Shown here: one piece after another, positions 29,055 to 37,636 of the stretch | Position numbering within the stretch: the stretch's first letter is position 1 | Layout: the number at the start of each line of letters is the position of its first letter | Source of the DNA: an uncultured Bacteroidales bacterium | Lineage (GTDB): Bacteria; Bacteroidota; Bacteroidia; Bacteroidales; Paludibacteraceae | DNA: 64,000 nt | Direction: 5' to 3' | Assembly: GCA_947164985.1 (NCBI GenBank) | Contig: CAMUYI010000001.1 | Span: forward strand, 62,001-126,000 | Program-made: the position numbers and the translations under genes | The notes under the pieces: model-generated | Seen by the model: the letters and a program-made list of their open reading frames with translations, nothing else | Database searches by the model: none | Told to the model about the DNA's origin: nothing

Positions 29055-30095
29055 TTATTGCACCTCTTGGCCTTGGAGGGTGTAAGTGTGATCTCCGCGG
29101 AGGATGAGGAGTTGGCCGTTACGGAGGATCTTATGGGTGAGGGGTGAGGGGTTACCGGTTACGGTCTCCAAGGCGGTGGTGGTTAGGGTGCGGACGTATT
29201 TATAAATCGGTTGGTCGGATGTCTGATCCGAAGTGGTGTAGAAGGTAGTAGCATCGAGCCATGCGAGCGATTCACCTTGCTTCTCTTCTTGATAAGCGGC
29301 AATCTGCTGCGGACGGCGCAGGGCGGTAGCACTCAGGCTCTCGGAGCCTTGACGCTCCCAAAGGAGGACGTACTTTTTGCTTTTGATCGCCATCCATTTG
29401 CCGTCGGGCGTGATATCACCGCCAGTGCAGAAGTTAAATTTACCGCCATTACCCAAGGCGCATACTTCGGTGAGGGTCTGTTTAGCGGTGCCGTAGTCGG
29501 TACGGAACGGCAGTTTATAGAGATGGCAGATGCCATCTTTGACCTTATCGACGATGTAAAACATCTGCTCGATATTGTCGTACATGAGGGTTTCGGTGTT
29601 ATGGGCTTGGTTATCCGGGTAGCCGAAGCGGATATAGTTAACAGACTGACTTACTGTACCTGAAGTGATGGCGGGTTCTTCGAAATAATAGATGTAATAA
29701 TTATCCTTGAACGCCAGGTCATTATCGCCGATAGCGCCGATGAAAACGTAGTTGGTATTGTTATAGATACCAGTAGCGATATCTTCCCAGTCGTCACGAT
29801 TGTTACTGCCTGAATTGATCGTGACGGTCATCTTCAAGGTACCATCCGGTTGGATTGCCACAATTTTTCGATTCGATCCGAGATTCTCATCGCCATGTGC
29901 CCAGAGATAACCCGGGGTAGTACGCGAGCAAGCGAGACCGCTGGTCTCGGGCATGACACTCTTATACATCGTACCGCATTGTGTACGGGTAAATTCATTG
30001 TTGAGGGTAAGATTTGTACCATCATAATTGATACCATCCGCAAAGAGGGCGGCAGTCATCATAAGACCCAAGAGGGGAAAAGCAAGACGTTTCAT
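29055..30095 (-). CDS. Secreted beta-propeller-like protein with C-terminal tail
   Basis: The protein has 346 residues, with a signal peptide (MKRLAFPLLGLMMTAALFAD). The body has strands and turns suggestive of a propeller (SGLACSRTTPGYLWAHGDEN, IATGIYNNTNYVFIGAIGDND, DGKWMAIKSKKYVLLWE). The pattern resembles secreted proteins that compare stored and observed values, but I cannot assign an activity. The final 28 residues (ILRNGQLLILRGDHTYTLQG) are the same tail found on three other proteins here. The linker before it (TGNPSPLTH) is encoded by a 7-bp tandem repeat at 29135-29163. It has its own promoter at 30128-30158. Confidence 0.85.
   Translation of the reverse strand: MKRLAFPLLGLMMTAALFADGINYDGTNLTLNNEFTRTQCGTMYKSVMPETSGLACSRTTPGYLWAHGDENLGSNRKIVAIQPDGTLKMTVTINSGSNNRDDWEDIATGIYNNTNYVFIGAIGDNDLAFKDNYYIYYFEEPAITSGTVSQSVNYIRFGYPDNQAHNTETLMYDNIEQMFYIVDKVKDGICHLYKLPFRTDYGTAKQTLTEVCALGNGGKFNFCTGGDITPDGKWMAIKSKKYVLLWERQGSESLSATALRRPQQIAAYQEEKQGESLAWLDATTFYTTSDQTSDQPIYKYVRTLTTTALETVTGNPSPLTHKILRNGQLLILRGDHTYTLQGQEVQ
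29135..29163. repeat. 7-bp tandem repeat in a coding linker
   Basis: Four imperfect units of GGGTGAG or GGGTTAC encode the linker between the propeller-like body and the C-terminal tail of the 346-residue secreted protein. Confidence 0.75.
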
Positions 30096-30127
30096 GTGAT
30101 TTAGCGATTAAATGTCATTTTGCATTG

Positions 30128-30158
30128 CAAAATTACTGCATATTTCTGACATATGCAA
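30128..30158 (-). promoter_or_regulatory. Promoter for the propeller-like secreted protein
   Basis: The minus-strand boxes are TAATTTTG (30128-30135) and TTG (30156-30158, in TTGCATATGTC), with a 20-nt spacer. Confidence 0.85.
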
Positions 30159-30206
30159 GCGAAATCCGTTTATTCCACAAAAAACAACAAAATTTAGCCT
30201 ATTTTG

Positions 30207-30252
30207 TACCTTCGAGGACACCGACACGGCAAGCCGTCCCACCTCGAAGTTA
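30207..30252. repeat. Nested hairpin in the divergent intergenic region
   Basis: GTACCTTCGAGG (30207-30218) pairs with 30241-30252 with one mismatch, and ACGGC-AA-GCCGT (30226-30237) forms an inner hairpin. No gene is present; an RNA or protein-binding element is possible. Confidence 0.65.
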
Positions 30253-30275
30253 CGGTCGCACTATCGTGCAAACCT

Positions 30276-30342
30276 CAAGATTTTCAGCAAAAAGCATTAC
30301 GCTTATGCAAGCATAGACTGTATTTTTTTGCTTAAAATCTTG
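30276..30342. repeat. 18-bp inverted repeat touching the cca promoter
   Basis: CAAGATTTTCAGCAAAAA (30276-30293) is matched by the reverse complement of 30325-30342 at 17 of 18 positions. The right arm ends in the TTG of the cca promoter, so folding or binding here could affect transcription of cca-parE. Confidence 0.7.
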
Positions 30343-30370
30343 CATATTTGAATAATTTGTAGTAACTTTG
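30340..30370 (+). promoter_or_regulatory. Promoter for cca-parE
   Basis: TTG (30340-30342, in TTGCATATTT) and TAACTTTG (30363-30370) are 20 nt apart; the ATG of cca follows at 30391. Confidence 0.85.
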
Positions 30371-30390
30371 CACCCGCAAAAGTTTTGACG

Positions 30391-31905
30391 ATGGTTATTG
30401 ACGATCCGAAAATAGATAATCCTATCCTGCATCTGGTAGGTGAAACAGCAGACGAACTGGGCTTGGAATGCTACGTGATCGGCGGTTGGGTGCGCGATCT
30501 GCTGCTGCATCGGCCGTCCGACGACATCGATATCGTCGTGGTCGGATCGGGTATCGCCTTAGCCGAAGCGGTAGCAAAGAAACTGGGGCGCGGGGCACAC
30601 CTGTCTATTTTCAAGACCTATGGTACGGCGCAAGTAAAAGGTGAAAGGTTAAAGGTGAAAGGTGAAAGGGTTGATGATGTAGAGTTGGAGTTTGTAGGCG
30701 CGCGGAAGGAGAGTTATCAGCATGACAGCCGCAATCCGATTGTGGAAGACGGTACGCTGCAGGAAGATCAGGAGCGACGGGATTTTACCATCAATGCCAT
30801 GGGGATATGCTTGAATAATGGTGCAAATGGTGACGCTTCGCTTAATGGTGCAAATGATGGAAGGGATCTCCAGTATGGAGAGTTACTGGATCCGTTTGAC
30901 GGTATCGGAGACCTGGAGCGCGGCATCATCAAGACGCCCTTGGATCCGGATATCACGTTCAGCGACGACCCGCTGCGTATGATGCGGGCGATACGGTTCG
31001 CGACGCAATTGGGCTTTAACTTAGACGGCGAGACTTTCGACGCGATCTCGCGTAATAAGGGACGCATGGGCATCATCACGCGAGAGCGTATCGCGGAAGA
31101 GCTGAATAAGATCATCCTCAGTCGCCGACCCTCGGAGGGTTTTATATTGCTTGACAAGACGGGGTTACTGCCCCTTATCTTCCCGGAGTTAGCAGCACTC
31201 AAGGGTATCGAAGTGAAGGAAGGTAAAGGGCATAAAGATGTATTCTATCATACGCTGAAGGTGCTGGATAATGTAGCCGAGCTACAGCAGTCAGCCGTCA
31301 GCCATCAGCCGTCAGAACATTTTTTATGGCTGCGCTGGGCGGCATTGTTGCACGATATCGGCAAACCGAAGAGCAAGGCATGGGACCCACAAGCGGGTTG
31401 GACCTTCCGCAACCACAACTATATCGGGGCGAAGATGGTGCCGAAGATCTTTGCGAAGATGAAGTTGCCGCTGAACGAGAAGATGGAGTACGTGAAGAAG
31501 ATGGTGGACCTGCATATGCGGCCGATCAATCTGATTGAAGATACGGTGACGGACAGTGCGGTACGGCGTTTGCTGTTTGAAGCGGGCGACGATATCGACG
31601 ACTTGATGCTCCTTTGCGATGCGGATATCACGAGTAGGAATGAAGAGAAAAAAGCGCGTTTTCATCGGAATTATCAGTTGGTGCGAGAGAAGATGGTAGA
31701 ACTGGAAGAGCGGGACCGTATCCGCAATTTCCAACCGCCGGTAGACGGAAAGGAAATCATGGAGCTGTTTGGTCTCGAACCCTGTTCGCTGGTAGGTGAA
31801 CTGAAAGCGGCAATCAAGGATGCGATACTCGACGGCGTCATCCCGAATGACCACGATGCCGCCAAAGCATTTGTAATTGAATTATGGCAGAAGAAACAGA
31901 AATAA
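30391..31905 (+). CDS. cca: CCA tRNA nucleotidyltransferase with HD domain
   Basis: The ATG at 30391 (504 residues) is preferred over an upstream TTG. The nucleotidyltransferase head shows GGWVRDLLL and the catalytic DDIDIVV (DxD). DFTINAMG and [12 protein letters not shown] follow, then the RNA-binding helices, and the HD domain has [11 protein letters not shown]. The enzyme adds or repairs the 3' CCA of tRNAs. Compared with the Bacteroidales form I recall, three in-frame insertions are visible: [11 protein letters not shown] near residue 85, a block with [14 protein letters not shown] near 145, and [10 protein letters not shown] near 303. Each is encoded by a short tandem repeat. All catalytic motifs are intact. 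It overlaps parE by 22 bp. Confidence 0.93.
   Translation: MVIDDPKIDNPILHLVGETADELGLECYVIGGWVRDLLLHRPSDDIDIVVVGSGIALAEAVAKKLGRGAHLSIFKTYGTAQVKGERLKVKGERVDDVELEFVGARKESYQHDSRNPIVEDGTLQEDQERRDFTINAMGICLNNGANGDASLNGANDGRDLQYGELLDPFDGIGDLERGIIKTPLDPDITFSDDPLRMMRAIRFATQLGFNLDGETFDAISRNKGRMGIITRERIAEELNKIILSRRPSEGFILLDKTGLLPLIFPELAALKGIEVKEGKGHKDVFYHTLKVLDNVAELQQSAVSHQPSEHFLWLRWAALLHDIGKPKSKAWDPQAGWTFRNHNYIGAKMVPKIFAKMKLPLNEKMEYVKKMVDLHMRPINLIEDTVTDSAVRRLLFEAGDDIDDLMLLCDADITSRNEEKKARFHRNYQLVREKMVELEERDRIRNFQPPVDGKEIMELFGLEPCSLVGELKAAIKDAILDGVIPNDHDAAKAFVIELWQKKQK
30635..30670. repeat. GGTGAAA-type tandem repeat inside cca
   Basis: Imperfect units of AAAGGTG (7 bp) repeat about five times, encoding [11 protein letters not shown] in frame. 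The same unit, on the other strand, encodes the signal peptide of the C69 dipeptidase at 49224-49258. Confidence 0.85.
30817..30856. repeat. 27-bp period direct repeat inside cca
   Basis: AATGGTGCAAATG occurs at 30817-30829 and at 30844-30856, encoding the inserted NGAN-containing segment between DFTINAMG and the DPFDG motif. Confidence 0.8.
31287..31316. repeat. GTCAGCC-type tandem repeat inside cca
   Basis: About four imperfect units of CAGCCGT or CAGCCAT type encode [10 protein letters not shown] just before the HD domain. Related AGTCAGC/CAGCCGTC repeats occur at 22796-22818 and 33914-33943. Confidence 0.85.
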
Positions 31906-33806
31906 TCGGAGCAGCCGTGGAGTACGGCGAAGAGAACATTATCCACTTGGATGACATGGAGCATATCCGGCGTCGTCCGGGTATGTATATCGGTAAGTTA
32001 GGTGACGGCAGTCATTCCGACGACGGTATCTATGTGCTCATCAAAGAGAGTATCGACAACTCGATCGATGAGTTCCGCATGGGTGAAGGAAAAGTGATTG
32101 AAGTGGACGTAGCGGACGGTCGTGTACGCGTACGTGACTACGGTCGCGGTATCCCGTTGGGTAAGTTAGTCGAGGTGGTAAGTATCCTGAACACCGGTGG
32201 TAAATACGACAGCAAGGCCTTCAAGAAATCGGTGGGTCTGAACGGTGTAGGTACGAAAGCGGTAAATGCGCTGAGTTCGTTCTTCGCCGTCGAGTCGTAC
32301 CGCGAAGGGAAGATGCGTCGGGCAGAGTTCGCACAGGGTAAGTTGACCAGCGATACCGATATCGTTGATTATACCGGTCCGGAGAAACGCGGTACGATCA
32401 TCGAATTCGTTCCCGACGACAGCAAAGGGCTGTTTGAGAACTACCATTTCCGCGATGATTATATCGAGGAGTTGCTGCGTAACTATGCGTACCTGAATAC
32501 GGGTCTGACGCTGGTGTATAACGGCAAGAAATTCGTGAGCAAGAACGGTCTACTGGACCTGCTGACGGAGAACATGACGGTAGATCCGCTCTACCCGATC
32601 ATCCATCTCAAAGGCGAAGATATCGAGATCGCTCTGACCCATACGGACCAATCGAACGAGGAGTATTTCTCCTTCGTCAACGGTCAGCATACGATCCAGG
32701 GCGGTACCCATCAGGCAGCATACCGCGAGGCGATCGGTAGGACGATCAAGGAGTTCTTCAACAAGAACCAGGAGTTGGCGGACATCCGTAACGGTGTTGT
32801 CGGTGCGATCGCTATCAATGTGGAAGAGCCGGTATTCGAGAGCCAGACCAAGGTGAAGTTGGGATCTAAAGACATGAGTCCGACTAGCGGCGTGAGCGTC
32901 AATAAATTCGTCAATGACTTCGTCAAGCAGCAACTCGATAATTTCCTGCATAAGAATCCGCAGACGGTGGAGATCATGCTGCAGAAGATTCAAGACAACG
33001 AGAAAGAGCGTAAGGCGATCGCGGGTGTGACGAAGGCAGCGCGTGAAAGGGCGAAGAAGAACTTGGTGAACAACCCCAAGTTACGTGACTGCCAGATCCA
33101 CCTCAATGATCCCAAGCCGGTGAAGAGTTCGAAAGATGCGGACGATGATCTGCGTCTGGAGAGCAGTATCTTCATCACGGAGGGTTTGTCGGCATCGGGA
33201 AGTATCACGAAGAGCCGTGACGTACGTACACAAGCGGTATTCTCGCTGCGCGGTAAACCGCTGAACTGCTTCGGACTCACCAAATCGGTAGTGTATGAGA
33301 ACGAGGAGTTCAACTGCCTGCAGTCGGCGCTGAATATCGAAGACGGTCTGGATGAGTTGCGCTACAACAAAGTCATCATCGCTACCGATGCCGATGTGGA
33401 CGGTATGCATATCCGTCTGCTGATGCTGACCTTTTTCCTGCAGTTCTTCCCCGATCTGGTCAAGAAAGGGCATGTCTATATCCTTCAGACCCCGCTCTTC
33501 CGCGTGAAGGACAAGAACCAGACGATCTACTGCTACTCCGAAGAGGAACGGCTGAAGGCGATCGCGAAGATCAAGACACCGGAGATCACCCGATTCAAAG
33601 GTCTGGGAGAGATCTCGCCGGATGAGTTTAAGGGATTCATCGGAAACGGAATCCGTCTGGATCAGGTGAACCTGCGCAAAGAGGACAACGTAAAAGACCT
33701 GCTCTCGTACTACATGGGTAAGAACACGACCGAACGGCAGCAGTTCATCATCGATAATCTCGTGATTGAGGAAGATCGGGTCGACGATGTCGACATTTTA
33801 GATTGA
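31884..33806 (+). CDS. parE: DNA topoisomerase IV subunit B
   Basis: The protein has 640 residues. The opening ([20 protein letters not shown]) and [19 protein letters not shown] match the Bacteroidales ParE rather than GyrB. The GHKL ATPase motifs follow ([24 protein letters not shown]), then QGGTHQ and the TOPRIM domain with [11 protein letters not shown]. The usual TOPRIM motif EGDSA reads EGLSA here ([11 protein letters not shown]), an unexpected change at an almost invariant Asp, although the catalytic Glu and the DxD remain. ParE pairs with ParC, not in the window, to decatenate chromosomes. The last codon and stop are part of a 7-bp repeat. Confidence 0.94.
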   Translation: MAEETEIIGAAVEYGEENIIHLDDMEHIRRRPGMYIGKLGDGSHSDDGIYVLIKESIDNSIDEFRMGEGKVIEVDVADGRVRVRDYGRGIPLGKLVEVVSILNTGGKYDSKAFKKSVGLNGVGTKAVNALSSFFAVESYREGKMRRAEFAQGKLTSDTDIVDYTGPEKRGTIIEFVPDDSKGLFENYHFRDDYIEELLRNYAYLNTGLTLVYNGKKFVSKNGLLDLLTENMTVDPLYPIIHLKGEDIEIALTHTDQSNEEYFSFVNGQHTIQGGTHQAAYREAIGRTIKEFFNKNQELADIRNGVVGAIAINVEEPVFESQTKVKLGSKDMSPTSGVSVNKFVNDFVKQQLDNFLHKNPQTVEIMLQKIQDNEKERKAIAGVTKAARERAKKNLVNNPKLRDCQIHLNDPKPVKSSKDADDDLRLESSIFITEGLSASGSITKSRDVRTQAVFSLRGKPLNCFGLTKSVVYENEEFNCLQSALNIEDGLDELRYNKVIIATDADVDGMHIRLLMLTFFLQFFPDLVKKGHVYILQTPLFRVKDKNQTIYCYSEEERLKAIAKIKTPEITRFKGLGEISPDEFKGFIGNGIRLDQVNLRKEDNVKDLLSYYMGKNTTERQQFIIDNLVIEEDRVDDVDILD

Positions 33807-33826
33807 AGATTGGAGATTGAAGATTT
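33800..33826. repeat. 7-bp tandem repeat spanning the parE stop
   Basis: Three and a half units of GATTGAA include the final Asp codon and TGA stop of parE and fill the 20-bp gap up to the next ATG. Confidence 0.85.
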
Positions 33827-34015
33827 ATGAAAGAACTGATTGCTTTCATAGGGATGGCGATTGTCATTGCGGTGCTGATTGAGATCAATGAGCGCCGCAA
33901 GGCAAAGAAAAAGCAGACAGAAGTCAGCTCTCAGCCGTCAGATTGCAAAAAAGAACAAGCCTGCGCTGAGTGCGGGCTTGTCGATATTTGCGAGAAAGAG
34001 GATAAGAAGGCTTGA
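33827..34015 (+). CDS. Small Cys-containing membrane protein
   Basis: The protein has 62 residues. One membrane helix (LIAFIGMAIVIAVLIEI) is followed by a basic stretch (NERRKAKKK), a repeat-encoded linker (VSSQPSD) and a tail with C-KKEQACAECGLVDICEK, four Cys that could bind metal or form disulfides. Similar small proteins with a helix, basic patch and Cys-rich end occur next to core genes in Bacteroidales; function is unknown. The DNA of the tail can form a strong hairpin (33955-33981). It is the last gene of the cca-parE operon and abuts the convergent lipase gene with no gap. Confidence 0.72.
   Translation: MKELIAFIGMAIVIAVLIEINERRKAKKKQTEVSSQPSDCKKEQACAECGLVDICEKEDKKA
33914..33943. repeat. 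AGTCAGC/CAGCCGTC repeat inside a small gene
   Basis: Imperfect 7-8 bp units encode the linker between the membrane helix and the Cys-rich tail of the 62-residue protein. The same family is found in cca and in the Tat-exported reductase. Confidence 0.65.
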
Positions 34016-35317
34016 TCACAAGCGCTTATAGACTTTCTCAAAGAAGGTGACTGCACCATTCATGTGCGGACCGTAGTCATCAAAATCATACTCTACATTA
34101 TCCAATTCCTTCTTTTGGAATTCTTTGGATATATGGTCGCTATTGAGGAAGGGGACCATATCATCGGTGGTGCTATGAAAGAGATAAAGCGAGGATTGCG
34201 GTGTCCAATTTAAGATCGAATTGCGTTTGGTAGCTCTATACAGCACCGAGGTAGGATACACTTTCTTCTTGAAGATCACCGGTTTGAGCAACGAATCCAT
34301 ATCATTTCCCAATTGCTTATTGACATCATTCATATACCACATCTTGGATTCAATCAAGCCCGGACATTTATCCAATAATTTCTTACGGAAAAAGGCCGTC
34401 CTTTTGAGTCCTAAGTTCTCCCCGTAATTCAGACCCAAAACGAGCATCGGTAACGCACAAGGGATGGTAGCCGTTTTGTGGGTGATATAATAATCAAACG
34501 TTCCGGCCAGATCATAGGGTCCCGCTCCGGCAAAGACTTGATAGATCGGGTACTTATCCGCATAATGCTCCTCCAATTCCTTCTGCAAAGCCAAGGTAGC
34601 CGCCCCGCCCTGCGAATAACCGACGAGGATAAGAGAAGGATAGAACGTATAGGAATTAGCCTTTAAATAAGGGATGGCAGCCTCCAGCAGATCGATCGCC
34701 GAAGAGACGGTGCTCTTCAGATGCAGATAAGGATGCGTGAGGGTATCCGAGACTCCATACCCGATATAATCCGGCATGATGACGATATGCCCCTTCAGCG
34801 CATAAATACCCTCTATCGAACTGGCATTACTCGGCGCTTCTTTATTGGAGCAGATCGTATAATGATTGGCAATGATGATATGCTTGGCTTTCTTATGATT
34901 AGGCAAAAAGATCTTACCGGATAGCGTAATGGTATCGCCTCTGGGCGAAACGGAACGATAGGTGACCGGCACCTGCTTGATCATGGCATAGAGGGTAGAA
35001 AGAAAAATATTACTGCCGGTCTGGCTTCCTGCCACTTCATATTCCGCTATATTATTAATGATCGTATTATCCGTCACGGATTGCTGGAGCGTATTCCAGA
35101 ATACATCCGTATTGACATTATTCGCCACAAAAGACTGATTAATACTGGAGGTAAAGGAACGCCAATTCTCCTTAAAGAAACGACCCACCGCGCCCGGAGG
35201 ATCCTCTTCGACGAAGTTGGCTCGGTAGTATTCCAAATCAACGTAGTTTCGGGCATACGCGGAAGAAAACAGCGCAAGCCCAATCAAGACCAAGCAATAT
35301 ATCCTTCTCCTCAGCAT
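34016..35317 (-). CDS. Secreted alpha/beta hydrolase, lipase-like
   Basis: The protein has 433 residues, with a signal peptide (YCLVLIGLALFSSAYAR). The catalytic elements of an alpha/beta hydrolase are visible: the nucleophile elbow GYSQGGAATLAL, an acidic residue in STTDDMVPF and a His in YGPHMNGA. The order and spacing (nucleophile near residue 220, His near 418) fit the secretory-lipase type. IIIANHYTICSNKEAP probably forms the oxyanion region and MPDYIGYGVS the strand after it. Substrate unknown; a periplasmic or extracellular ester is expected. It ends directly against the small Cys protein gene and is the last of a three-gene minus-strand unit. Confidence 0.85.
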   Translation of the reverse strand: MLRRRIYCLVLIGLALFSSAYARNYVDLEYYRANFVEEDPPGAVGRFFKENWRSFTSSINQSFVANNVNTDVFWNTLQQSVTDNTIINNIAEYEVAGSQTGSNIFLSTLYAMIKQVPVTYRSVSPRGDTITLSGKIFLPNHKKAKHIIIANHYTICSNKEAPSNASSIEGIYALKGHIVIMPDYIGYGVSDTLTHPYLHLKSTVSSAIDLLEAAIPYLKANSYTFYPSLILVGYSQGGAATLALQKELEEHYADKYPIYQVFAGAGPYDLAGTFDYYITHKTATIPCALPMLVLGLNYGENLGLKRTAFFRKKLLDKCPGLIESKMWYMNDVNKQLGNDMDSLLKPVIFKKKVYPTSVLYRATKRNSILNWTPQSSLYLFHSTTDDMVPFLNSDHISKEFQKKELDNVEYDFDDYGPHMNGAVTFFEKVYKRL

Positions 35318-35330
35318 GCACTATTTTAAT

Positions 35331-35882
35331 TTATATACTGATCTGAAACAGGTGGTTCACCAATAAGATAAAAAGAATGGAGTAAAAAGCCGCCCCTTCC
35401 AGCCACCACAGGGCACAGGTTCGCAAGGTACGTGTATAGAGACCTGCCGCCACTTCTGCAAGCAGAATCGTGATCGCGATATAACACGTCCGATACCCCA
35501 CCACCAAAAACCATATCACGGTCACTGTAGCAGCGAGAATAGCAAAACCATAATGGATGTAGATCAATTTTTTATTCTCCCTATAACGTGCCGTGCAAGC
35601 CACTGTCAAAAGACAAACCAGCGCAGTGCAAGGTAGAAAAACGAAATGTTGCGCCCAAGCAGAACCGTTGACGGTATCATAAATCCAGATGGGCATCAGC
35701 GTGGTACACAAGAGCACCATCAAGGCCGGGAACACAAGGCCTAAATACTTATGCTTCCGCTCGTAATGATAATAAGAAATAGACAGATTAGGCAGAATGC
35801 CGAAGTTCTTTCGCGTGATAAAGATATAGAGCGACAGAACGACAATATCAATCAACAATATGACTACCTCGATCGAATGCAT
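35331..35882 (-). CDS. Polytopic membrane protein, unknown
   Basis: The protein has 183 residues with about six hydrophobic segments (VVILLIDIVVLSLYIFI, YLGLVFPALMVLLCTTL, HFVFLPCTALVCLLTVA, YGFAILAATVTVIWFLV, CYIAITILLAEVAAGLY, GAAFYSILFILLVNHLF). There is no soluble domain and no motif that I recognise. It lies 2 bp behind the previous gene and 13 bp before the lipase gene, so the three are probably cotranscribed. A role in the same envelope process as its neighbours is possible but not shown. Confidence 0.75.
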   Translation of the reverse strand: MHSIEVVILLIDIVVLSLYIFITRKNFGILPNLSISYYHYERKHKYLGLVFPALMVLLCTTLMPIWIYDTVNGSAWAQHFVFLPCTALVCLLTVACTARYRENKKLIYIHYGFAILAATVTVIWFLVVGYRTCYIAITILLAEVAAGLYTRTLRTCALWWLEGAAFYSILFILLVNHLFQISI

Positions 35883-35884
35883 GC

Positions 35885-36415
35885 TTATTTCTGCTTGTAC
35901 AAACGCTTGTTGCTAGCAATAATATGCAGGATCTGATTCATCCAGTCTTGCTCCTTGGGCCACATATTAGCGGTATAGCCATACTCTACCGTCTGGCCTT
36001 TCGCATAGACAGACAACACGAAAGGCGTAGAAGCCGCATAGATGGCATTCAGACTCTCTAAAGGAAATCGCATACTATAACGATGAATCCACAGTTTAGC
36101 GTCGCGCTCTACAAAAAACGTCTCGAAATCCCGGCAGTATACCAGCTTGCCACTACGCAGCGTGATCGAGTCCGCCAGCAGTTCCTGCGGTGTCCAGACG
36201 CTAAAATTCATGGTGACCGAGTCATTGGTGGTCACATAGGTCACATCAGCCATCAAAGGCTTGATATTCTTGGTTTTGGAGGATATTTGGTAAGGTGCAA
36301 CATAGTAAATCTGGCCATCCTCGATCGTTTTCATGACATACCTATCCTCCAACTTGACCGCCAACGCAGCCAAACTAACCCACAACACGAGGGACAAAGA
36401 AAAGAACCGTTTCAT
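35885..36415 (-). CDS. Secreted hypothetical protein, 176 residues
   Basis: The start at 36415 (MKRFFSLSLVLWVSLAALA) gives a normal signal peptide. The frame extends 11 codons upstream into the terminator of the next gene, which is unlikely to be coding. The mature protein is mostly predicted strands (YYVAPYQISSKTKNIKPLMADVTYV, MNFSVWTPQELLADSITL, TPFVLSVYAKGQTVEYGY). No family is recognised. It is the first gene of the unit with the membrane protein and lipase. No canonical promoter was found, so expression may depend on read-through from the TRL-like gene. Confidence 0.7.
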   Translation of the reverse strand: MKRFFSLSLVLWVSLAALAVKLEDRYVMKTIEDGQIYYVAPYQISSKTKNIKPLMADVTYVTTNDSVTMNFSVWTPQELLADSITLRSGKLVYCRDFETFFVERDAKLWIHRYSMRFPLESLNAIYAASTPFVLSVYAKGQTVEYGYTANMWPKEQDWMNQILHIIASNKRLYKQK

Positions 36416-36421
36416 ACACAT

Positions 36422-36463
36422 AAAAAAAAATGATGTGCGGGACACCATGCGCTGCCCCGCACA
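36422..36463 (-). terminator. Rho-independent terminator after the TRL-like gene
   Basis: TGTGCGGG (36434-36441) pairs perfectly with CCCGCACA (36456-36463); on the minus strand it is followed by a run of nine T (36422-36430). It ends 6 bp before the ATG of the next gene. Confidence 0.85.
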
Positions 36464-36473
36464 TTGTCAACAA

Positions 36474-36788
36474 TTACTCACCGTAAACATAGTAAGTCTG
36501 GGTCGTGAAAACGCCAAGAATACTAAAGGTCTGAACGTCTACGTGGCTGACCTTCTTGATACCAGCCATTTTAGCAGCCGTGTTGATACCTGCATCACCG
36601 TAAGCTGCAACACCAAGAATACTGGTACACTTAACAGAACCAACCTTGGTACCCAACTTGTTATCGGTAACAGAATGAGGAACGGTCGTGCCGGTATAAA
36701 CAGCACCTACTACACCAACAGAAGCGCAGCTAACCAGGCTCAATCCCATAACAACAGCCGTTGCCAAAACCATGAGATGTTTTTTCAT
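36474..36788 (-). CDS. TRL-like family lipoprotein
   Basis: The protein has 104 residues. A lipoprotein signal peptide (MVLATAVVMGLSLVSC) is followed by GxVGAVYTGTTVPHSVTDN, KCTSILGVAAYGDAGINTAAKMAGI and KVSHVDVQTFSILGVFTTQTYYVYGE. The S-I-L-G-x-x-A-x-G-D motif is the hallmark of the TRL-like family, which is widespread in Gram-negative bacteria and of unknown function. It is transcribed alone: its promoter lies at 36861-36891 with a long leader (about 65 nt) that contains a small hairpin TCCGTC-A-GACGGA, and a strong terminator follows it. Confidence 0.9.
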   Translation of the reverse strand: MKKHLMVLATAVVMGLSLVSCASVGVVGAVYTGTTVPHSVTDNKLGTKVGSVKCTSILGVAAYGDAGINTAAKMAGIKKVSHVDVQTFSILGVFTTQTYYVYGE

Positions 36789-36860
36789 TTTTGTAGAAAA
36801 TTTAGTTAGTAATAATTGTTTGTTAACGATTCGTCCGTCAGACGGAACTTAAATCGCCTG

Positions 36861-36891
36861 CAAAGTTACAATAAAAAATCGAAACTTGCAA
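36861..36891 (-). promoter_or_regulatory. Promoter for the TRL-like gene
   Basis: The minus-strand boxes are TAACTTTG (36861-36868) and TTG (36889-36891, in TTTGCAAG), 20 nt apart. Confidence 0.78.
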
Positions 36892-36946
36892 ATATTTTGT
36901 TGATTTTCCTCAAAATATGCTATCTTTTTACAATTTCAGTGCGGGT

Positions 36947-37636
36947 TTACTGCCGCACCGTGATATGGAAACAACTCTGCTTCCATTCGTATTTCACGTA
37001 TATCTTCCCTGCGCGCTGATGGTTGAGCAACACCTGTCCCAAGACGAGTTTGAGATTATCCTCGTGCATGTACGTATGCGTGTGCGATACCTTATCATAA
37101 CGCATGTACGCGAGGTCGAAGGTCGTGCCGTAGCAATGACAAGACTGCGTGGTAGAGTTGATATTACCGCTTCGCTGCAGGTACTTCACATCTTCCTGCG
37201 TACGCAGCACGGAGGTTACATAGAAGCGGTAGTGCGGTAGGCCGTTTCGACTCAATATATCCGCCCACTCTGCCCCGATAGCGTCCAGTTCGCGTTTGGC
37301 GGACGGGATGAGGTACGGCACGGAGTGCATCAAGTCCTCGACGATATAGTTCTCATTCGTCTTGATCTCCACCAGTTGCTTACGCATGGACGCGGCATCT
37401 GCACGGTCTTTCGGCGGACGCGGCAGGCCAATCTGAGAGGCTACCGCATGCTGCTTGGCTTGCAAGTCATTGAACTTGGTCTTATAACTGAAGGTCCGAC
37501 CGGGATACCAAACAAGGCTGTCTTCGACTATTTCTTCCTCAGCCTGCGGCGTTGGAGAGCCGCAGCCGAGGAAGAAGACCGTTAACACTGTAAGACCAGC
37601 TGCCAGCAGTCTGTTAGATAGACCACTCAAAGCCAT
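36947..37636 (-). CDS. DUF5715-like lipoprotein with M15-type peptidase motif
   Basis: The protein has 229 residues and a lipoprotein signal peptide ([16 protein letters not shown]). The C-terminal half has [16 protein letters not shown] and the motif [13 protein letters not shown], which fits the zinc-binding SxHxxGxxxD pattern of VanY/M15 D,D-peptidases, with a further His near the end (SCFHITV). A role in trimming cell-wall peptides from the outer-membrane side is likely. It overlaps the cysS stop by 23 bp and is the last gene of the long minus-strand unit that begins at the YhcH gene. Activity is inferred from the motif only. Confidence 0.8.
   Translation of the reverse strand: MALSGLSNRLLAAGLTVLTVFFLGCGSPTPQAEEEIVEDSLVWYPGRTFSYKTKFNDLQAKQHAVASQIGLPRPPKDRADAASMRKQLVEIKTNENYIVEDLMHSVPYLIPSAKRELDAIGAEWADILSRNGLPHYRFYVTSVLRTQEDVKYLQRSGNINSTTQSCHCYGTTFDLAYMRYDKVSHTHTYMHEDNLKLVLGQVLLNHQRAGKIYVKYEWKQSCFHITVRQ

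Noticed and set aside
28937..29084. Open +1 frame continuing the DUF3987 gene
   Set aside because: It could be a frameshifted C-terminus, but I see no convincing family motif, and its last part overlaps the end of the secreted gene. Kept only as a remark.
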